Shown: positions 33,041-44,279, numbered from the stretch's first letter. The stretch is 64,000 bases of DNA from [Clostridium] scindens (GCF_019597925.1 NZ_CP080442.1:3301501-3365500), one strand, 5' to 3'. Notes: generated by a model not told the origin, from the letters alone. Program-made: numbers and translations.

Positions 33041-36000
33041 CTAGTTTATCTTCACGATCTCTACGCTGCTGTTAAACGTAACTGCTACATTCTGCCCATT
33101 TACACTGACTATAGCGGACTGCTCAGGCACTTGCAGCGTATAGCTCATCCATCCGCCCGCATTTGTGACTTCCAATACTGCCTGCGCCATGATCGATGGA
33201 TCTTCGTTGGCGGAAAGGGTTGCCAGTACATGCCTGCCCTCTCCATAGGCTGATGTCTCGAACGCCTGGCCGCCAATCCAGATCTGATAGATAGCTGCCG
33301 GATTGTCCTGTTCCCAGGTCTGCGCCGCCATAGGCACAGACGGGCTGCCCGCATCTGACGCTCCGCCGTCTCCGTCTTCCCCGCTATCAGCGGATGGATC
33401 ATTTAACTGCTGCGGATCTGCCAGTTCTGGAAGCGGCGAATATTCCAGCCAATCCGTCCACTGGCTCAGGCCTCCCTGCTTGATCGTCTCCTCATTTTTG
33501 CCTTCCAGGATGGCCGCCGCCCTCACCCGGATCTTTGCCCCTTGTGGATTGGCGTACATATCCCTGGCAAGCAAGGCTACTGTATCAATATCGCTGCCAT
33601 TCGTTCCATAGCCGTAGGCGCTCACATAGCCTCTCTGGATCACATTGCCTGCGCCATCTTGCGCTTCAATCTGGTATACAAGCCAGTTTCTTGCGCCCGT
33701 CTTTAGTTCATAGGCAATTCCTTCCCTGTCTGATGACTCCATAACCGGGTTCATATTCTGGGGCGCTTCTGCGTACCCATCCAACTCTACCGTCTGGGCG
33801 GTTCCGTCATTTTTACGGAACCAGTCCGCAACCTTGGAGTCTTCATAGCGTAGCCGGTTTCCTTCCGCAATCCGGCCTTGTACGGAGATTTGGCTGGTAA
33901 ATAAGTCATTCTCTTTTCCGAAACTGTCTTCCCCGCCAACCTTCTCGGCATCCGGCAGCTGGACTGTGAATGTCTGGCCATCCTGCGTCTGTTCCAGCAG
34001 TAGATAGGAGACTGTAGCTACCATGTTCGGATTCACGTCCGCGCTCTCTGCCACCATTCCTGTATATGGCAGCATAATTCTATTATAGCCGCTTCCGCCT
34101 CCGATGGTTCCCAAGTACACCGCGGCTTCATCCAGTTCTGATACTGGAGTCTCGGGCGTAACCGCCTCGCGGTATGGCCTCGGGTCAAATGCCGGATCGC
34201 TGGAAGCATAGAATACGTGATAGCCTCCGTCTCCTGCATTCTCCAGATAGATCCAATCCAGGTACTGCGCGGTATACGCATACTCTGGCGTGATCTCGAC
34301 TTCGCTGCCTCCTCTGCGGATCAGCTGGATCTGGTAGTGGTCCGTCCAGCCTGGCGCGTCATAAGACAGGCGTGTCTGCTCTACTGCCAGGGATGTATCC
34401 GTCTTGTCATCCGTATACTGGCCTTCGTCGTCGTAATACAGGGTATCCGTGCCCTGCGTAAGCGAAGGCGCCTCTACCTGTACTCTTGGAATCTGAATCC
34501 ACTTGTAATTCACGGTTCCATCCACCGTCTCGTCTTCATCGGACCAGTAGGAACTTACATTACTGTCAGAAATGCTTCTCATGGCAATCTTCAGCCACTT
34601 TCCGGCATAGTCTGCCGGGATATCCTTCAATACATAGCCTGCCTCTGACAGATTTCCGTCCATCTCCGTAGACGCGTCCTTGCTAAGGAGCGTTGCAATT
34701 GCCCCGCTGTTCCAGTATCCGTCACCCTGCGCGTCTCCAGCGTACTTGATCGAAGTATCTTCTGCCTCCTGCGCGTCGTAGACCGCAACGGCAATCTGGT
34801 ATCTGCCCTGCGTCTCGTTGCTTACATTCTGCGGCTTGTAGGAAAGAGCTATGCCATCGCTTAACTGATCAAGCGTAACAAACTGATCTTCGGCATATGG
34901 AAGATTCGTACCCATCCAGGATACATCCGGAACATCCAGCCTGCTTGGCAGCACCATCTCGGTCTCTACTCCGTCCGGGCCGTCCCGATAAGTCCGGGCA
35001 TTCTCCGCCGCCAGAGCATTTACCCTGACAGCCAGGGTATCTCCCCGCTCATAATCATTCAGGTCGATCATCCTGGTAATACGCTCCTGGCCGATATCTT
35101 CCCCGACAGGGAAGTTCCATACGCAGGTCAGTTTCTTGGCAATGAAATATTCATCCCCGGATCTGCCGAAGGCAATCTCCATTCGCTTCTTCACCGTTCC
35201 TGCCGCTGCCTCCTGGCTCCATTCATATATCATGCTTCCATTGGCGCTGTCGTCTGTGACATCTACGCCTTCTTTGCCTCCATAGAGGCGCTCTGTCCGT
35301 TCCAGGGCATCCTTGTATTTTTCTTCGCTCTGGTAGTTCTGAGTCACGGCTGCTTCATCCTTGCCGCCTTCCACCGTCACCTCGTAGCCTCCAAGTTCCG
35401 GCTGCTCCGCTTCCGGGACGCTGTCCCAGGTCACGTCATAGACCAGCGAGTTCTTCTGGACTTCGTCTCCTTCCTTATGCAGGAACAGTTCCGGTTTGGT
35501 AATCTGGGACAGGCGCAGTTTCAGCGAGCTCTCCCATACGCTTCCAGCCGGGAATACGGTGGTGATACCGTTGCTGTCCATCTCTCCCCTGCGGCTGACG
35601 GCGATCCGGATGCTGGTATAATTCCAGTTGTCTGTCGGCAGGATCAGTTCGTTGTCCTTGCCGTCTTCTGTCGTGTAGATGCCCGACGCGATCTGTATCT
35701 GCGCGCCATCGGCCGTCGTGCCGGCCACCGTATAGTCATAGACTGCACCGGCCTTGTAATTGGTCTTTCCGTCCTCATCCTTATACTCTTTCAGATCCCA
35801 ATAGATCCTCATGGAATCTTCGTTGGGATTGCCGTCCTCGCCTGCCTTTTTATGATCATTTACATGGATGACAGGAGCGTTGTGGGTCTTTCTGTCCGAT
35901 GGAATCTGGTAGTAGTAGACCTGGCTCATCATTGCCGTGGCATTTTCCTTGTCATAGGAATGCTTCTTGACAGACTGGTTATAGTCAAGCAGGGCATTAT

Positions 36001-39000
36001 AGTACAAGGTGTATGTGCCATCCGCAACACGTTCAATGACGAAGCCAGAAGCCAGTTCGCCAGCATCAATCAGCTTGCGGCCGCCCGACGCATCCATCGT
36101 GACTTGATTGTCTTCGGTAACGTAGAACTGCTGCAGCACTTCCTTTTCCACTCCGGCCGCATTATCCCTTCGATACTCTGATACATCTACCGTATGTCCG
36201 TTATAGACAATATTGTTGGACATCATGGACGGATAACTTCTTACCATCAGATCGCTGTAGGACTCCCCAGACATCAAATCCTCCGGAAGCGAGCTTAAAG
36301 CCGTCGGGATATAATCCTGCGTGGTGTCGGATACTCTCAGTTCCGAAGATGCGACCGCCACAGGAACATTCAGCTGCGCATCCACCGCCGTCAGTTCCGA
36401 ACGCATATAGAATGCACTGTTGATATTGTATTTCATGCGTACCTGATAGTTCAGCGTATCTGCTGTCGCTCCGTGGAATCCTGCATCCTTGGATACATCC
36501 GTTGGCGTCTCGCCGTTGGCCAGCACCACCAGCGCGATCTTAGCGTCGCCTTTATACTTGCCATGCGTCAAGGCCACAGACTCCCGCAGATTCTCGCCAC
36601 TAGCCTCATATCCGGAGGCGGTGGCGACTGCTGAGAACATTGCATTGCCGTCCGTGCCGCCATAATATCCGGCAGATCTGCCAACAGACGCATTGAAGGC
36701 TAGGTCGTCTAGGGATTTGCCATCTGCCTTTATCTGAATCTGTATCTTCATAAGTTCGGCTTCTATGGCATCAGATGCCACTCCATGATCCGCCAGGAAT
36801 TGGCGGTATTCCCACTGGTTATCCAGATAGGACTGGTATACCAGCTTCTTCTCATCACCAACCGCTTTGACCGCCAATTCCAGATGATACTGCGGGATTG
36901 GCAGCGTATCTTTTATCTCTTTTTCTGCAAGTGCCGAGAAATCAGACCATGACGCATGGACGATTCCGTCCGCTCCCAGCACGTCTGTACCTGCCCGCAC
37001 CCGGATAGATGCTTTCGCCACCTTGATGCCGCCCACGCTGGTAAGCGGGACTGCCGTCGAGGTATCATAGATAATGTCTCTTGCCACATCTCCCAGCAGA
37101 TTGCCATCCTTGTCATAGTAGGATATCTCATACTGGTAGTAGGACGCATGTTCCGATGGATCCCATGTAGCAGTCTCACCTTCTATCTTTACCCCCTCCG
37201 GCACGGCCGGTACGGTTCCATCCACCGCCACATCCGTGGCAAAATATGGATTATCCTTTTCATACACTTCATAGCGGACATTATCGTCCTGGTCTCCAGC
37301 AGCGCGAAGGCGTTCATCCGTCTTCACATTGCCGGTTCCCCCAAAGATGGAGAGGGGATTCAGCGGGAAGCCGGCTGCGCCGATCTGCACCGGATTGCTG
37401 CTGGTTCCGGCCTGAATCAGGCGGAATAAGCCTGATCCGTAAGGTACGGGAACCGCAATCGTTCCGCTGCCTTTCTGCGTATCTTCTCCTGCTGATGAGG
37501 GAGAGAGCGTCTCATAAGGCAGGCCGCTGAATACTGCTCCCTTTCGAGTCATCCCGTCATCCAGCGTATAGCTCGTTCCATTCGTCGTTCCGCCCTGGCC
37601 GCTGGCATACTCGACGCCATCCACATTTCCATGGAAGATGGCCCGGATCAGACAGGCGTTTACCTTGCTTCCGCCATTATTCACAGACTTTGTGATTCTT
37701 ATCTCCACGCGTCTGGCAGTCACAGTACCGGCAGTTATCTGCTCCTTTTCATTCTTTGCCACATCCGCGTGGGTAGTGGCATCCTTATTATTCTCCACCT
37801 TCTGGTATGTCTTTAACGTCCCTCCCGAACTGTACCGGCTGTAGAGGACTTCATAGTCCTGCACGCGCCCATCATCTCCATTGCGGTTCCAGTACAGATC
37901 CATGGAAGATAATTCAATATCCCTGTTAAATGTGAATACATAGGTGGCCGCCGTGCCGGTCTCTTTTACCTTATCGCTGCTGAAATACGCCCGGTTAGCG
38001 TCCTTAAGCCCGGCAGCGTCGGCTCTCATCACTGTCTTATACAGATTGCCGTCCTTGGCATTCTGTCCTTCATTGATTCCATCCGCCACTACTGACTTCA
38101 CATAGAACTTCTCCGGCTTTTCTGTCGTCACTTTGCCGTCCTTATCATAATATACCGGGGTTTCCTGGTCGGAATCCTGGCCCAGATAATAGTTGCTTCC
38201 CTGGTCCGCCGCCTTATATGTCAGGGCGATCGGATAGTCGAGGTCTGCCAGGCCAAAGCAGTCTTGTATCGTTATCTCCGTCTTCAGATTCGTAGGAACC
38301 ATGCCGCCAATCTTTGCGCTGTTTATCCCAAAGCCATAATTATTGCAGCCTATGATCGTCGATTTGCCACTGATGCTGCCAGTGATGCCAAGCATCCCGC
38401 CGCTGTTTCCATTGGCGCTAAGAAGCCCGGTATTGACGCATTTACGGAGATGGACTTCCGCCGCTTTCTGGCTGGCGAATCCAATCATTCCGCCACTGCT
38501 GGCTCCAGTGATGGTGCCATGATTTGCACATCTTGTGATAGTTACGGAACCAAATGTAGTCCTTAGGTCATACAGGCAGCCGACCATTCCTCCGGCACCC
38601 TGGCCATCGTTGTCGCTGGTGGTGATCCTTCCATAATTCACACAGTCAGACAGGGTTCCGCCGTAATATTTCCATACGCCGATCATGCCGCCGACTCTCC
38701 GGCGTCCATAGATATTCCCGTAATTCTTACAGTTCTGTATGGTATAACTCTTACTTGTGGCGCACTCCATACGCCCAATCATGCCGCCAACGCCATTGCT
38801 TCCGCTGGCAGTCTTTTCCACCGTGGCCCGGTTCGTACAGTAGGAAAGGCCGCCTTCTCCCGCCTGGTATCCGATGATGCCTCCGCACCCGTTATCCTGG
38901 GCATTCTGCGGCGCGGATACGATCCAGTCCTTTCCGGTAGCAACATTCTGGATTCTTCCGGACTTGCGGTTATATCCGGCAATCCCGCCCACATGGCCGC

Positions 39001-42000
39001 GGTAATTCTCCACGATCACGCTGGTATCATCAATCTGCGGACTATAGTCGCTGGCATCTAAGCGGCCATCCTCTGCTTCCTGACGGTTATAGCCGATGTC
39101 AGAGATATTTCCGCTATTTAAGCCGGCCACGCCGCCGCTATGGGCATAGGCCGTGGTGGAATCTCCGGTTCCTATGTAGACGCTGGCCTTGCTGTCTGCT
39201 TTCTTTACGATCGTTCCGTCAAAGTTCAAGCCGTATTTCTTAACACTGCCATACGTGATCCCGGAAATATCCGCGCCAAGTCCGTTGACTCCGGCCACGC
39301 CGCCTATATTTGCCACGTTGTTGGCATCGCCTAGCCCGGTAATCTTTGCCTCGCTTATCTTGCAGTCTGCAATGGTTCCCTGGCTCATCGCCTGGGCCTC
39401 TCCATTGACTCCCGCGATTCCGCCATATCCATAGATGACGGCGCCGTTTGTCTCCTGATCCGTATTGGGATCATAGGTAGGCGCATTCTGCGGATTATTG
39501 CCCGTTCCACTGACGCTGCCGCTAAATTCATACCAGGAAACATGGCTTAGATTCTTCCCTGCAACGCCTCCCATATTTCCAAAATATGCCTGCTCCGTGC
39601 TGGCAAAAGAAAGTTTTGCGCGCACTTTGCTGTAGGTTCCTTCTGTTCCGCGGATCTCGCCGCTGTTAACGCCTGCGACTCCCCCCATGTCTACCTGGGC
39701 GGACATGGACTTCAGGATGACTTCATTGGATTCATTTCCCACATTGCAGCTGGTGATCGTCCCTTTATTCTCTGCCGCAATTCCACCTAACATGCTCTGC
39801 TTGCTGCCAGCCAGATTATACAGCTGGATGTAAGATACATCGGTGCTGTCTATGGTTCCTTCATTGATTCCGCAGACTCCGCCTGCCTTTTCCTTACTCT
39901 CAAAGACCAGATAGCCCAGCCCTCCCTGGGCGGTTACCTGACAAGATGCAATCGTGGAGGCATTGACCCCGCTGATTCCTCCGCTGATTCCATTCTGGGC
40001 GGTCACGCTTCCATAGTTCCTGCAATTTCTGATCTCATAATTATTATTTGCGACGATTCCCCCGGCATTTCCTTCCTGCTGTGCTATGACTGCCCCTTTA
40101 TTCCAGCAGTCGGTGATATTGCCGGCCGCGATGCCCGCGATTCCTCCCGCGTAGCCATATCTGGCAGTCACGGATGCCTTGTTATAGAATCCTTCCATCG
40201 CGCCATTGCTATTTCCAACGATTCCTCCCACATACTGGCTTCCAGTGATGCTTCCAGATACCGTGCCTCTGTCTGAATCCTTTAAATCTGACGACTGCCG
40301 GATCGTTCCCTCATTCCAGCCTGCAATGCCTCCCACGTAAGGGCCATTGGCATTGACGGCAATGTTCAGGGTATCCGATATATCGATCAATGCGCCGCCA
40401 TAATTGTATCCGGCGATTCCTCCGGCGACTCCGGCAGTTCCATAGGTACGCACGGTGCCTCCCGATACCTTGCTTCCGGTTATCGCCCCGTAATTCTCGG
40501 CAGCGATTCCTCCTACGTAGTTCCTTCCGGTTATCGTACGCAGTTCCAGCTTGCAAGATTGAATGCTCCATTTGTTCAGCCCGGCGATTCCGCCCACGTA
40601 GTCCATACTTCCCGAGCCAAGGCTTGATACTGTGCAGTCTTTTACGATGCCATCATTGATCTCGCACAGGCCTCCGGTGTATGTGCCTCTGGATACCACG
40701 CTTCCTGCGTCCTGATTCCTGCAGTTTTCAATGGTGGTATTCCTGTATACTTTGCCGATGATGCCACCGGCATAAGAATAGCGGAATGGCTGGCCGTTAT
40801 AGTCGGTTCTTCCAGGCTGCTCGTTCTCATTGCTCACCGCTGCCCTGGCCGTAACCGGCGTCTTATTGACAATGTTCCTTACCAGCAGGGTCGTTCCCTG
40901 GTCGTTGTAGCCCAGGACGCCGCCCACATGAATGCCTGCGGTGATCCCGCCGAACTTCGTATGGCTCTCGGAGGCCCCATTGCCGCTGATGATCAATCCG
41001 CTGCCTGAATCCGCTGCGGGATAGACTCTGTCAAACAGTCCCTGGGGATCTGCCAGCGCAGTCAGGTCTGCCACCGCCTCCAGCTGGTGGATGCTCTCAT
41101 TGGCTGACGCCTGTATGGTTCCTTTGTCCACGCCCGGCGATACCAGCCTGTTATAACCGATAAATCCGCCGGCAAATGCTCCGTCGGCCTCTAATTCTCC
41201 TAAGAAGTTGTCTGTACGGAATCCGGCTTCGATGACGCCGCCTGCCGGAACCACATTGCCTCCGATCGTTCCGCCCACGCAGAACCGTCCCTTCACCTGA
41301 TTTGGATTGGACTCGATAAATCTTGGGCTTGTGCCATCCATCAGAAGGTTAATGGACGCGTTGAATCCTGCAAAACCGCCGATATAGCAGCCTTCCCCAT
41401 CGACGTACCCACCGGTCATGGCATAGTTGGCCACAGCCGCATCTACGTCGTTGTAGCCTACGACTCCGCCGACGAAATTGCCGCCGGTCAGATTGCATAC
41501 CAGAGAAACCTTCTTATCGCTGGCGATGATTCCGTCATTGTAGCCCGCGATGCCGCCTGTATAATTGGCACGGAACAGCCCGGAATCCACCAGCTGCCTG
41601 GCGTCGTTCGTACCGGATATGACGACTTCGCTGCTGCAATTATGTATAACCGCAGAGTTCCCGCCTGAAGTTCCGCTTTTTTCCGGATCTCCATTGCAGC
41701 CCGCGATTCCTCCCGCGTACGCTTCCTGTGCCGCAACGAATCCGCGGTTTAGCCAGCCGGATATGGTTCCGTCCGCCGGATTGGCGCCAATGATGCCGCC
41801 TACGCGCCTCTTGCCTATGACGTGGGCCGCGTTCACGCCTTTCTTCGCGCCGTCTCCGCCGATCACTTTTGAAGTTCCGTCGGCTCCCGGCTCATTGTAG
41901 CCTACAATTCCTCCCACGTACTCCTCGCCGAAGATGTATCCTTCTTTGGAATTGCTTTCTTTTTCCGTATTACAGCCAACGATAGCGGCTCCCGCATTGG

Positions 42001-44254
42001 TTCCTACGATTCCCCCGACTTGGCTGCCCTTGAGGCGTTCCTCAAGATTTTTTTTGCTGGAGAGAATCTTTCGGATCTCGTCTTTTTTATACTGCGGCGA
42101 ACTGGTGCAGTCTTGTACCGTTATGGTGCCTGTCTTTGCCTCACAATGGCCCGCGATCCCGCCAAGGCCTGTCATGCTGTCATTCATGGCCTCGATCTTG
42201 CCGTAGTTCTTACAGTCTTTTACCGTGATCGCATTTCCCTTCTCTGCCTTCAGTTCTCCGATAATCCCGCCGAAAAAGCTGAACGAGTAGATTTCATCCG
42301 CTCCGGTCACCTTAGCGTAGTTTGTAAGTCCCTCATAGACCACATCGCCGTCTTTGTCTTTCGCTTCTCTGATTCCAACGATTCCTCCCACGTAAAAATC
42401 GCCCTTGATCACGCTCTCTCCGTCGGAATTCTTTACCGTAAGATCTTTTAGCGTCCCTTGGTCGATTCCGCAGAAAGCGCCCACGCTATTATCTCCTTCT
42501 ACGGAGATATTGTCCATAGCCACGTTGCGGATCACGCCGCTGTTCGTGAGAAATAATCCGGCGCTCTTATCATACTTGCCTTCCACTGCCTCATACAGGC
42601 TGGCTTTGTCGTTAGCCGTATCATTGATCTCAAGTCCGGATATGGTATGCCTCTTGTTCGTTCCGCCGCTTTCTAAGACCGCATCGCTTCTTAACTGCTT
42701 GATGGATGGAAATGCCTGCTCTTTTAGCGCTTCGTTCTTTCCTGTTCCATCCATCTTAGCGCCAGACTTAAAGAGCGCCTCATGATCCTGGAATTCCTCC
42801 CAGTCTATATCCTCGCTGATCTGATAAATGACCTGGTCAGCTTCCCGCTCATAGCCCATATCTTTTCTCTCGTTATCCGTATAGTCCTCAAGATAACGCA
42901 TGTTATAGAGATGGCGGGCATTTTGGACAGTGTATGTCTTGGTAGCCTTTTTATCCACATCCGAAGCCTGCATGGAGCCAAAATATGTATTTTCGGTATT
43001 GCTCTGCTTCTTTGCGGTCGTCTTGTAGAGTTCTCCGGTTCCCTTGATGGAACAGTAAATGTCTTCCGGGTTCACCCCGAACCTGCGGAAACTCAGCGTA
43101 TTCTTGATATCCTTGACGGCCTCTGGCTCCAAGGTGGAGGTGCCGGTCTTTTCCATCAATTCCGGATACGCTTCTTCATACAGCGCGGTGGTGGCTTCTA
43201 AGTCCGCCCCATCCAGCACCACATGGATGGTCTCGTCCTTATCGATCCAGGCAAGAATGTTGTATTTGCCCATCTTGGTGGGCTCTGACTTGCCTTCTTC
43301 ATCATAGTCATACCGGGTCACATCGCAAGGCACTGCCGCCCTGGCGTCCTCATTCTTTATCTTCTTTCCGTCCAGAACCAGGCGCAGCAGCGCCTTCTTC
43401 GTAGTTCTGTCGTGGATGGTAAGCTCGTATTTTAGTTCCTGGACCGCCTTCTTTACCTTGCTTAAATGGAAGGTCAGGTTCAGGGTGTCTTCATTATTCA
43501 GGCGCACCGCCGATATGGACGGCTTCTTTGCCTTCGTGCTGGTAGCCTTGGACAGCATATCTACGCCGTAATATCCTACCATCCGGCGCTTCCGGTAACT
43601 GGTCTCGCGACTGAATATGCTCACCGTGCCTCTTCGATCATCCGTATCTTTATAAGTAAAGTCCTTATTCTTGTCGCTGTAGAGGACCGCAAATACCTGT
43701 CCGTCCTCCGGCGTAAATTCCACGCAAACCGTCGCGTTAAGAATAGAGGTATCATACAGATAGGAAGAGAACATATCATAGAGCGCCTTGATCTCATCGC
43801 TGGCCGTTCCATCCAGATACGCTTCATAATCTTTGGCCGTCCCTTTCAGCGTGCAGACTTCGCCCTGATATTTGGACGCTTCATCGCCTTTGTCGGCGCT
43901 GGATGGCCATACCTTCTTCAAATCATAGGGTTTGCCGTCTTTTCCCATAAGTTTTGACACATCTACCGTATGGAGGTATTCGCCGTCCTCATCCGTCACC
44001 TGCTCCTTAAGCGCTGTGAGCTGGCCGCTCTCGCTGTATTCCGTAAGCTGGTTCTGGGCAGCGACGAAAAGCGTCCTGGCATATTCATTCTGGCGCTTGA
44101 ACTGGGTCCATTCTACCCATTTCATGATCCCGAATACCAGGCCGCTGGCAAGGATCAGCATCAGGATGATCACCACGATCTGCTCCACGGTGGTAAATCC
44201 TCCGTTATTCCTCTTTCTTCTGTTTTTACGGTTGTGTAGTGTCTGCCTCATCAT
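33041..44254 (-). CDS. Giant type IV prepilin-like adhesin with GLUG-type repeats, 3,737 aa
   Basis: A canonical prepilin leader (basic residues 1-18; cleavage Gly19|Phe20; mature FTTVEQIVVIILMLILA with Glu5) anchors a huge exported protein. Residues ~50-440 form an N-terminal domain. From ~440 a THN-type line (ARHLYNMRYL) leads into about 38 GLUG-like repeats (~585-1985) with cores such as VGGIAGYN and AGGIIGYN. Residues ~2094-2216 resemble a discoidin/F5-8 type C domain (AATYVFTFNRDIELSSMDLY; RRVEIRITKS). From ~2350 on are fibronectin-III-like domains and Asp/Glu-rich beta domains to the end, with no sortase signal. The start has an AAGAAGAG site. It lies 25 bases after pilT. It is probably a tip-borne or pilus-incorporated adhesin; incorporation is inferred from the leader and operon. 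Confidence 0.9.
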   Translation of the reverse strand: MMRQTLHNRKNRRKRNNGGFTTVEQIVVIILMLILASGLVFGIMKWVEWTQFKRQNEYARTLFVAAQNQLTEYSESGQLTALKEQVTDEDGEYLHTVDVSKLMGKDGKPYDLKKVWPSSADKGDEASKYQGEVCTLKGTAKDYEAYLDGTASDEIKALYDMFSSYLYDTSILNATVCVEFTPEDGQVFAVLYSDKNKDFTYKDTDDRRGTVSIFSRETSYRKRRMVGYYGVDMLSKATSTKAKKPSISAVRLNNEDTLNLTFHLSKVKKAVQELKYELTIHDRTTKKALLRLVLDGKKIKNEDARAAVPCDVTRYDYDEEGKSEPTKMGKYNILAWIDKDETIHVVLDGADLEATTALYEEAYPELMEKTGTSTLEPEAVKDIKNTLSFRRFGVNPEDIYCSIKGTGELYKTTAKKQSNTENTYFGSMQASDVDKKATKTYTVQNARHLYNMRYLEDYTDNERKDMGYEREADQVIYQISEDIDWEEFQDHEALFKSGAKMDGTGKNEALKEQAFPSIKQLRSDAVLESGGTNKRHTISGLEINDTANDKASLYEAVEGKYDKSAGLFLTNSGVIRNVAMDNISVEGDNSVGAFCGIDQGTLKDLTVKNSDGESVIKGDFYVGGIVGIREAKDKDGDVVYEGLTNYAKVTGADEIYSFSFFGGIIGELKAEKGNAITVKDCKNYGKIEAMNDSMTGLGGIAGHCEAKTGTITVQDCTSSPQYKKDEIRKILSSKKNLEERLKGSQVGGIVGTNAGAAIVGCNTEKESNSKEGYIFGEEYVGGIVGYNEPGADGTSKVIGGDGAKKGVNAAHVIGKRRVGGIIGANPADGTISGWLNRGFVAAQEAYAGGIAGCNGDPEKSGTSGGNSAVIHNCSSEVVISGTNDARQLVDSGLFRANYTGGIAGYNDGIIASDKKVSLVCNLTGGNFVGGVVGYNDVDAAVANYAMTGGYVDGEGCYIGGFAGFNASINLLMDGTSPRFIESNPNQVKGRFCVGGTIGGNVVPAGGVIEAGFRTDNFLGELEADGAFAGGFIGYNRLVSPGVDKGTIQASANESIHQLEAVADLTALADPQGLFDRVYPAADSGSGLIISGNGASESHTKFGGITAGIHVGGVLGYNDQGTTLLVRNIVNKTPVTARAAVSNENEQPGRTDYNGQPFRYSYAGGIIGKVYRNTTIENCRNQDAGSVVSRGTYTGGLCEINDGIVKDCTVSSLGSGSMDYVGGIAGLNKWSIQSCKLELRTITGRNYVGGIAAENYGAITGSKVSGGTVRTYGTAGVAGGIAGYNYGGALIDISDTLNIAVNANGPYVGGIAGWNEGTIRQSSDLKDSDRGTVSGSITGSQYVGGIVGNSNGAMEGFYNKASVTARYGYAGGIAGIAAGNITDCWNKGAVIAQQEGNAGGIVANNNYEIRNCRNYGSVTAQNGISGGISGVNASTIASCQVTAQGGLGYLVFESKEKAGGVCGINEGTIDSTDVSYIQLYNLAGSKQSMLGGIAAENKGTITSCNVGNESNEVILKSMSAQVDMGGVAGVNSGEIRGTEGTYSKVRAKLSFASTEQAYFGNMGGVAGKNLSHVSWYEFSGSVSGTGNNPQNAPTYDPNTDQETNGAVIYGYGGIAGVNGEAQAMSQGTIADCKISEAKITGLGDANNVANIGGVAGVNGLGADISGITYGSVKKYGLNFDGTIVKKADSKASVYIGTGDSTTAYAHSGGVAGLNSGNISDIGYNRQEAEDGRLDASDYSPQIDDTSVIVENYRGHVGGIAGYNRKSGRIQNVATGKDWIVSAPQNAQDNGCGGIIGYQAGEGGLSYCTNRATVEKTASGSNGVGGMIGRMECATSKSYTIQNCKNYGNIYGRRRVGGMIGVWKYYGGTLSDCVNYGRITTSDNDGQGAGGMVGCLYDLRTTFGSVTITRCANHGTITGASSGGMIGFASQKAAEVHLRKCVNTGLLSANGNSGGMLGITGSISGKSTIIGCNNYGFGINSAKIGGMVPTNLKTEITIQDCFGLADLDYPIALTYKAADQGSNYYLGQDSDQETPVYYDKDGKVTTEKPEKFYVKSVVADGINEGQNAKDGNLYKTVMRADAAGLKDANRAYFSSDKVKETGTAATYVFTFNRDIELSSMDLYWNRNGDDGRVQDYEVLYSRYSSGGTLKTYQKVENNKDATTHADVAKNEKEQITAGTVTARRVEIRITKSVNNGGSKVNACLIRAIFHGNVDGVEYASGQGGTTNGTSYTLDDGMTRKGAVFSGLPYETLSPSSAGEDTQKGSGTIAVPVPYGSGLFRLIQAGTSSNPVQIGAAGFPLNPLSIFGGTGNVKTDERLRAAGDQDDNVRYEVYEKDNPYFATDVAVDGTVPAVPEGVKIEGETATWDPSEHASYYQYEISYYDKDGNLLGDVARDIIYDTSTAVPLTSVGGIKVAKASIRVRAGTDVLGADGIVHASWSDFSALAEKEIKDTLPIPQYHLELAVKAVGDEKKLVYQSYLDNQWEYRQFLADHGVASDAIEAELMKIQIQIKADGKSLDDLAFNASVGRSAGYYGGTDGNAMFSAVATASGYEASGENLRESVALTHGKYKGDAKIALVVLANGETPTDVSKDAGFHGATADTLNYQVRMKYNINSAFYMRSELTAVDAQLNVPVAVASSELRVSDTTQDYIPTALSSLPEDLMSGESYSDLMVRSYPSMMSNNIVYNGHTVDVSEYRRDNAAGVEKEVLQQFYVTEDNQVTMDASGGRKLIDAGELASGFVIERVADGTYTLYYNALLDYNQSVKKHSYDKENATAMMSQVYYYQIPSDRKTHNAPVIHVNDHKKAGEDGNPNEDSMRIYWDLKEYKDEDGKTNYKAGAVYDYTVAGTTADGAQIQIASGIYTTEDGKDNELILPTDNWNYTSIRIAVSRRGEMDSNGITTVFPAGSVWESSLKLRLSQITKPELFLHKEGDEVQKNSLVYDVTWDSVPEAEQPELGGYEVTVEGGKDEAAVTQNYQSEEKYKDALERTERLYGGKEGVDVTDDSANGSMIYEWSQEAAAGTVKKRMEIAFGRSGDEYFIAKKLTCVWNFPVGEDIGQERITRMIDLNDYERGDTLAVRVNALAAENARTYRDGPDGVETEMVLPSRLDVPDVSWMGTNLPYAEDQFVTLDQLSDGIALSYKPQNVSNETQGRYQIAVAVYDAQEAEDTSIKYAGDAQGDGYWNSGAIATLLSKDASTEMDGNLSEAGYVLKDIPADYAGKWLKIAMRSISDSNVSSYWSDEDETVDGTVNYKWIQIPRVQVEAPSLTQGTDTLYYDDEGQYTDDKTDTSLAVEQTRLSYDAPGWTDHYQIQLIRRGGSEVEITPEYAYTAQYLDWIYLENAGDGGYHVFYASSDPAFDPRPYREAVTPETPVSELDEAAVYLGTIGGGSGYNRIMLPYTGMVAESADVNPNMVATVSYLLLEQTQDGQTFTVQLPDAEKVGGEDSFGKENDLFTSQISVQGRIAEGNRLRYEDSKVADWFRKNDGTAQTVELDGYAEAPQNMNPVMESSDREGIAYELKTGARNWLVYQIEAQDGAGNVIQRGYVSAYGYGTNGSDIDTVALLARDMYANPQGAKIRVRAAAILEGKNEETIKQGGLSQWTDWLEYSPLPELADPQQLNDPSADSGEDGDGGASDAGSPSVPMAAQTWEQDNPAAIYQIWIGGQAFETSAYGEGRHVLATLSANEDPSIMAQAVLEVTNAGGWMSYTLQVPEQSAIVSVNGQNVAVTFNSSVEIVKIN

Positions 44255-44279
44255 ATTATCTCTTCTTTAATCTATATTT

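Noticed and set aside
35477..36181. Plus-strand ORFs inside the giant pilin gene
   Set aside because: They are shadows of the continuous 3,737-codon minus frame, which has a coherent domain order throughout.
33041..44254. CRISPR array or DNA satellite in the giant gene
   Set aside because: The repetition is at protein level (GGIAG-type cores) with diverged DNA and irregular spacing, so it is not a CRISPR array.
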